Source: an uncultured Clostridia bacterium (GTDB taxonomy: Bacteria > Bacillota > Clostridia > Christensenellales > Borkfalkiaceae). Taken from it: a stretch of 15,881 nucleotides of DNA. Under the pieces are notes generated by a model. That model was not told where the DNA came from. It saw nothing but the letters and a program-made list of their open reading frames with translations, and made no database searches. A program made the position numbers and the translations under genes. Shown here one piece after another: positions 14,012-15,881 of the stretch. Each line of letters begins with the position of its first letter. The stretch's first letter is position 1. The stretch covers positions 1 to 15,881 of the forward strand of contig CANROI010000013.1 of NCBI GenBank assembly GCA_947632165.1, given 5' to 3'.

Positions 14012-15881
14012 ATGAAGTTGGTCTGGAAATACTGTAAAGCATGGTTCTTTACGACCGTCTGCGTGCTGCTCGTGCTGATCACGGCAGCCGTCGTCGTCAC
14101 ACAGAACACCTTTCTCTATGGCACGGTCAAGACCGTCCTCGGCGGCGAACGCCGCGTGCTCGTAAGCGGCGATCCCTCCAAGTATCAGTACTTCGAACTC
14201 GATACGGATGAATTCAACCAATTCGAGCCGACCGAAGAGATCAAAGATAAGAAGGCGGCGCTCCGCCAGGCGAATCTGCTCAACGAGACCATCGCCTCCG
14301 AGGGCTTCGTTCTCCTCAAGAACGAGGGCGGCGCGCTTCCCGTCAAGACGCCCGAATCCAATGAGGGCAAGGCCTCCGCAAAGCCCAAGATCAGCGTGTT
14401 CGGTAAGAACAGCGTGAATATCGTCTACGGCGGATCGGGCTCGGGCGGCGGAGATTCTTCGTCCAACGTCGGGCTCTACGATGCGCTCGAGCTCGCGGGC
14501 TATGAATGCAACCCCACGCTCAAGAAGTTTTACGAGGGCAGCGCCTCGGGTAGCGGAAGATCTGCCAATCCCGCCATGGGTACGCAGACCTTCGGGCTCC
14601 TGCACGGCGAGCCGGAGATCGGAAAATATTCGTCCGATATCACGAGTTCCTACGGCTCCTATAATGACGCGGCGCTCATCATCATTTCCCGGATCGGCGG
14701 CGAGGGATTCGATCTTCCCCGTACCATGCTGACGGGTGCGGGCGGCACGCCCCTGAGCGGTTCCGAAGAGGGCGATCACTACCTCGAACTCGATCTGAAC
14801 GAGAAAGCGCTCATCGACCATGTCACGGAACAATTCGACAAGGTCATCGTCATCATCAACTGCGCGACCTCCATGGAGCTCGGCTTCATCGAGGACAACG
14901 ACAAGATCGACGCGGCGATCTGGATCGCAAGCCCCGGCGGTTCCGGGCTCAATGCCCTCGGGGAGATCCTCAACGGCAATGTGAATCCTTCGGGCAGGCT
15001 CGTCGACCTCTACGCGCGCGATTTCACCAAGGATCCCACCTGGAACAACATCGGCAACAACAACGTGACCGACGGCAACCGCTATACAGGCACGGACTAC
15101 TACTTCGTCGAATACGAAGAGGGGATCTACGTCGGTTACCGCTATTGGGAGAGCTATTCCCATCAGCTCGCCGAAGACTATGCGGAAAACGCGGATACCT
15201 GGTACGACGAGAACGTCGTCTATCCCTTCGGCTACGGCAAGTCTTACACCGAGTTCGAATGGGAGATCGTCCAGGATTCCGTCAAGCCCGAGAAGGGGAG
15301 CACTCTCAACGAGGGGACGGCTCTTACGAGCGATAAGATCGAGATCACGGTCAAGGTCACCAACACGGGCAGCGTGGCCGGCAAGGACGTCGTGCAGCTC
15401 TATTACAGCGCACCCTACAAGATCAACGACGTGAGCCGCATCGAGAAGCCCTTCGTCACCCTCGGCGACTATGCCAAGACGGGGATCATCGAGCCCGGCA
15501 AGTCCGAAGAGGTCACCCTCACGCTCAACGTTGCGGATATGGCGTCCTTCGACTACAGCGACGCAAACGGCAACGGCAAGACGACTTACGAGCTCGAGAG
15601 CGGCACTTATGCGATCTATGTGGGCAGAAATTCGCATGAATGCTGGTGGGATAAGAATCCCACGGCGTCCTACCGCATCAACGAGACCGTTTTCCCGAAG
15701 GAAGAGGTCACCGCACTCTTCGGGGACGTGAGCAGTCACATCGATTCCTATCTGTCCCGCGCCAACTTCGACGGCACGATGACGACGGTACCCACCGAAG
15801 AAGATCGCACGGCAGACGCGACCTTCCTCAACGGGTTCAAATTCGATATCGCCGCGTACGATGAAAAATACGGCGCAGAAT
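14012..15881 (+). CDS. Second GH3 glycosidase with inverted domain order, N-terminal membrane anchor (3' end missing)
   Basis: The frame runs from ATG 14012 to the right edge without a stop; 623 codons are visible. AGAGGTG at 14001-14007, overlapping the previous stop, sets the start. Residues ~11-30 form a hydrophobic segment after a basic N-terminus, more like an uncleaved signal anchor than a signal peptide. The GH3 C-terminal-type domain comes first (EGFVLLKNEGGALPV; SRIGGEGFD with candidate acid/base Glu231), then a fibronectin-III-like domain from ~397 (NTGSVAGKDVVQLYYSAPY). The last visible stretch, RANFDGTMTTVPTEEDRTAD, corresponds to RMDFEGTMPTHPDKDERTAD in the first GH3. The window therefore ends just before the catalytic barrel and its nucleophile, which should lie beyond the edge. 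It is a paralogue of the first GH3, in one operon with the carbohydrate-binding lipoprotein. Whether it also has a coiled-coil tail cannot be seen. Confidence 0.9.
   Translation, partial: MKLVWKYCKAWFFTTVCVLLVLITAAVVVTQNTFLYGTVKTVLGGERRVLVSGDPSKYQYFELDTDEFNQFEPTEEIKDKKAALRQANLLNETIASEGFVLLKNEGGALPVKTPESNEGKASAKPKISVFGKNSVNIVYGGSGSGGGDSSSNVGLYDALELAGYECNPTLKKFYEGSASGSGRSANPAMGTQTFGLLHGEPEIGKYSSDITSSYGSYNDAALIIISRIGGEGFDLPRTMLTGAGGTPLSGSEEGDHYLELDLNEKALIDHVTEQFDKVIVIINCATSMELGFIEDNDKIDAAIWIASPGGSGLNALGEILNGNVNPSGRLVDLYARDFTKDPTWNNIGNNNVTDGNRYTGTDYYFVEYEEGIYVGYRYWESYSHQLAEDYAENADTWYDENVVYPFGYGKSYTEFEWEIVQDSVKPEKGSTLNEGTALTSDKIEITVKVTNTGSVAGKDVVQLYYSAPYKINDVSRIEKPFVTLGDYAKTGIIEPGKSEEVTLTLNVADMASFDYSDANGNGKTTYELESGTYAIYVGRNSHECWWDKNPTASYRINETVFPKEEVTALFGDVSSHIDSYLSRANFDGTMTTVPTEEDRTADATFLNGFKFDIAAYDEKYGAE

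Noticed and set aside
1..15881. tRNA, rRNA, CRISPR arrays, insertion sequences, phage genes or defence systems
   Set aside because: I saw no tRNA-like cloverleaf, no spaced repeats, no transposase or integrase motifs and no terminal inverted repeats. All long stretches are explained by surface and envelope genes.

Overview
The window reads as chromosomal DNA of a fairly GC-rich, probably gut-associated Bacillota (Clostridia-like) bacterium. The support is AGGAGG-type ribosome binding sites, sigma-A style promoters, an AgrC/VirS-type GHKL kinase, BspA-type leucine-rich repeats, a Listeria-Bacteroides repeat, and GH3 glucosidases with the inverted domain order known from Ruminococcus and Butyrivibrio. 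This is inference from gene content; no rRNA or other taxonomic marker is present. All convincing genes lie on the + strand.

Region 1 (2-1207) is the 3' part of a membrane GHKL sensor histidine kinase, cut by the left edge. It ends in a hairpin terminator whose loop already holds the -35 box of the next promoter.

Region 2 (1239-8085) is a five-gene operon. It encodes an adenylate-forming acyl ligase, a small membrane protein, an MBOAT O-acyltransferase of the DltB/AlgI type, and two exported SGNH-hydrolase-like proteins. Its layout resembles Dlt or alginate-acetylation systems: activate an acyl group in the cytoplasm, pass it across the membrane through the MBOAT, attach it outside by SGNH partners. 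No acyl carrier protein is present. The two SGNH proteins carry leucine-rich repeats on opposite sides of the catalytic domain, and the second has Cys at the position of the nucleophilic Ser. A rho-independent terminator closes the operon.

Region 3 (8086-8266) is an AT-rich intergenic stretch with short repeats, mutually exclusive hairpins and two candidate promoters.

Region 4 (8267-15881) is a carbohydrate-use block. It holds a 1266-residue surface GH3 enzyme with inverted domains, a coiled-coil stalk and a C-terminal membrane anchor; a lipoprotein with four Ig-like repeats and a CBM6/35-like domain; and a second inverted-domain GH3 with an N-terminal membrane anchor, cut by the right edge. 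A very strong hairpin sits between the first GH3 and the lipoprotein, directly ahead of the lipoprotein's ribosome binding site, so it probably sets their relative expression. Together these look like a cell-surface glycoside-binding and degrading module.
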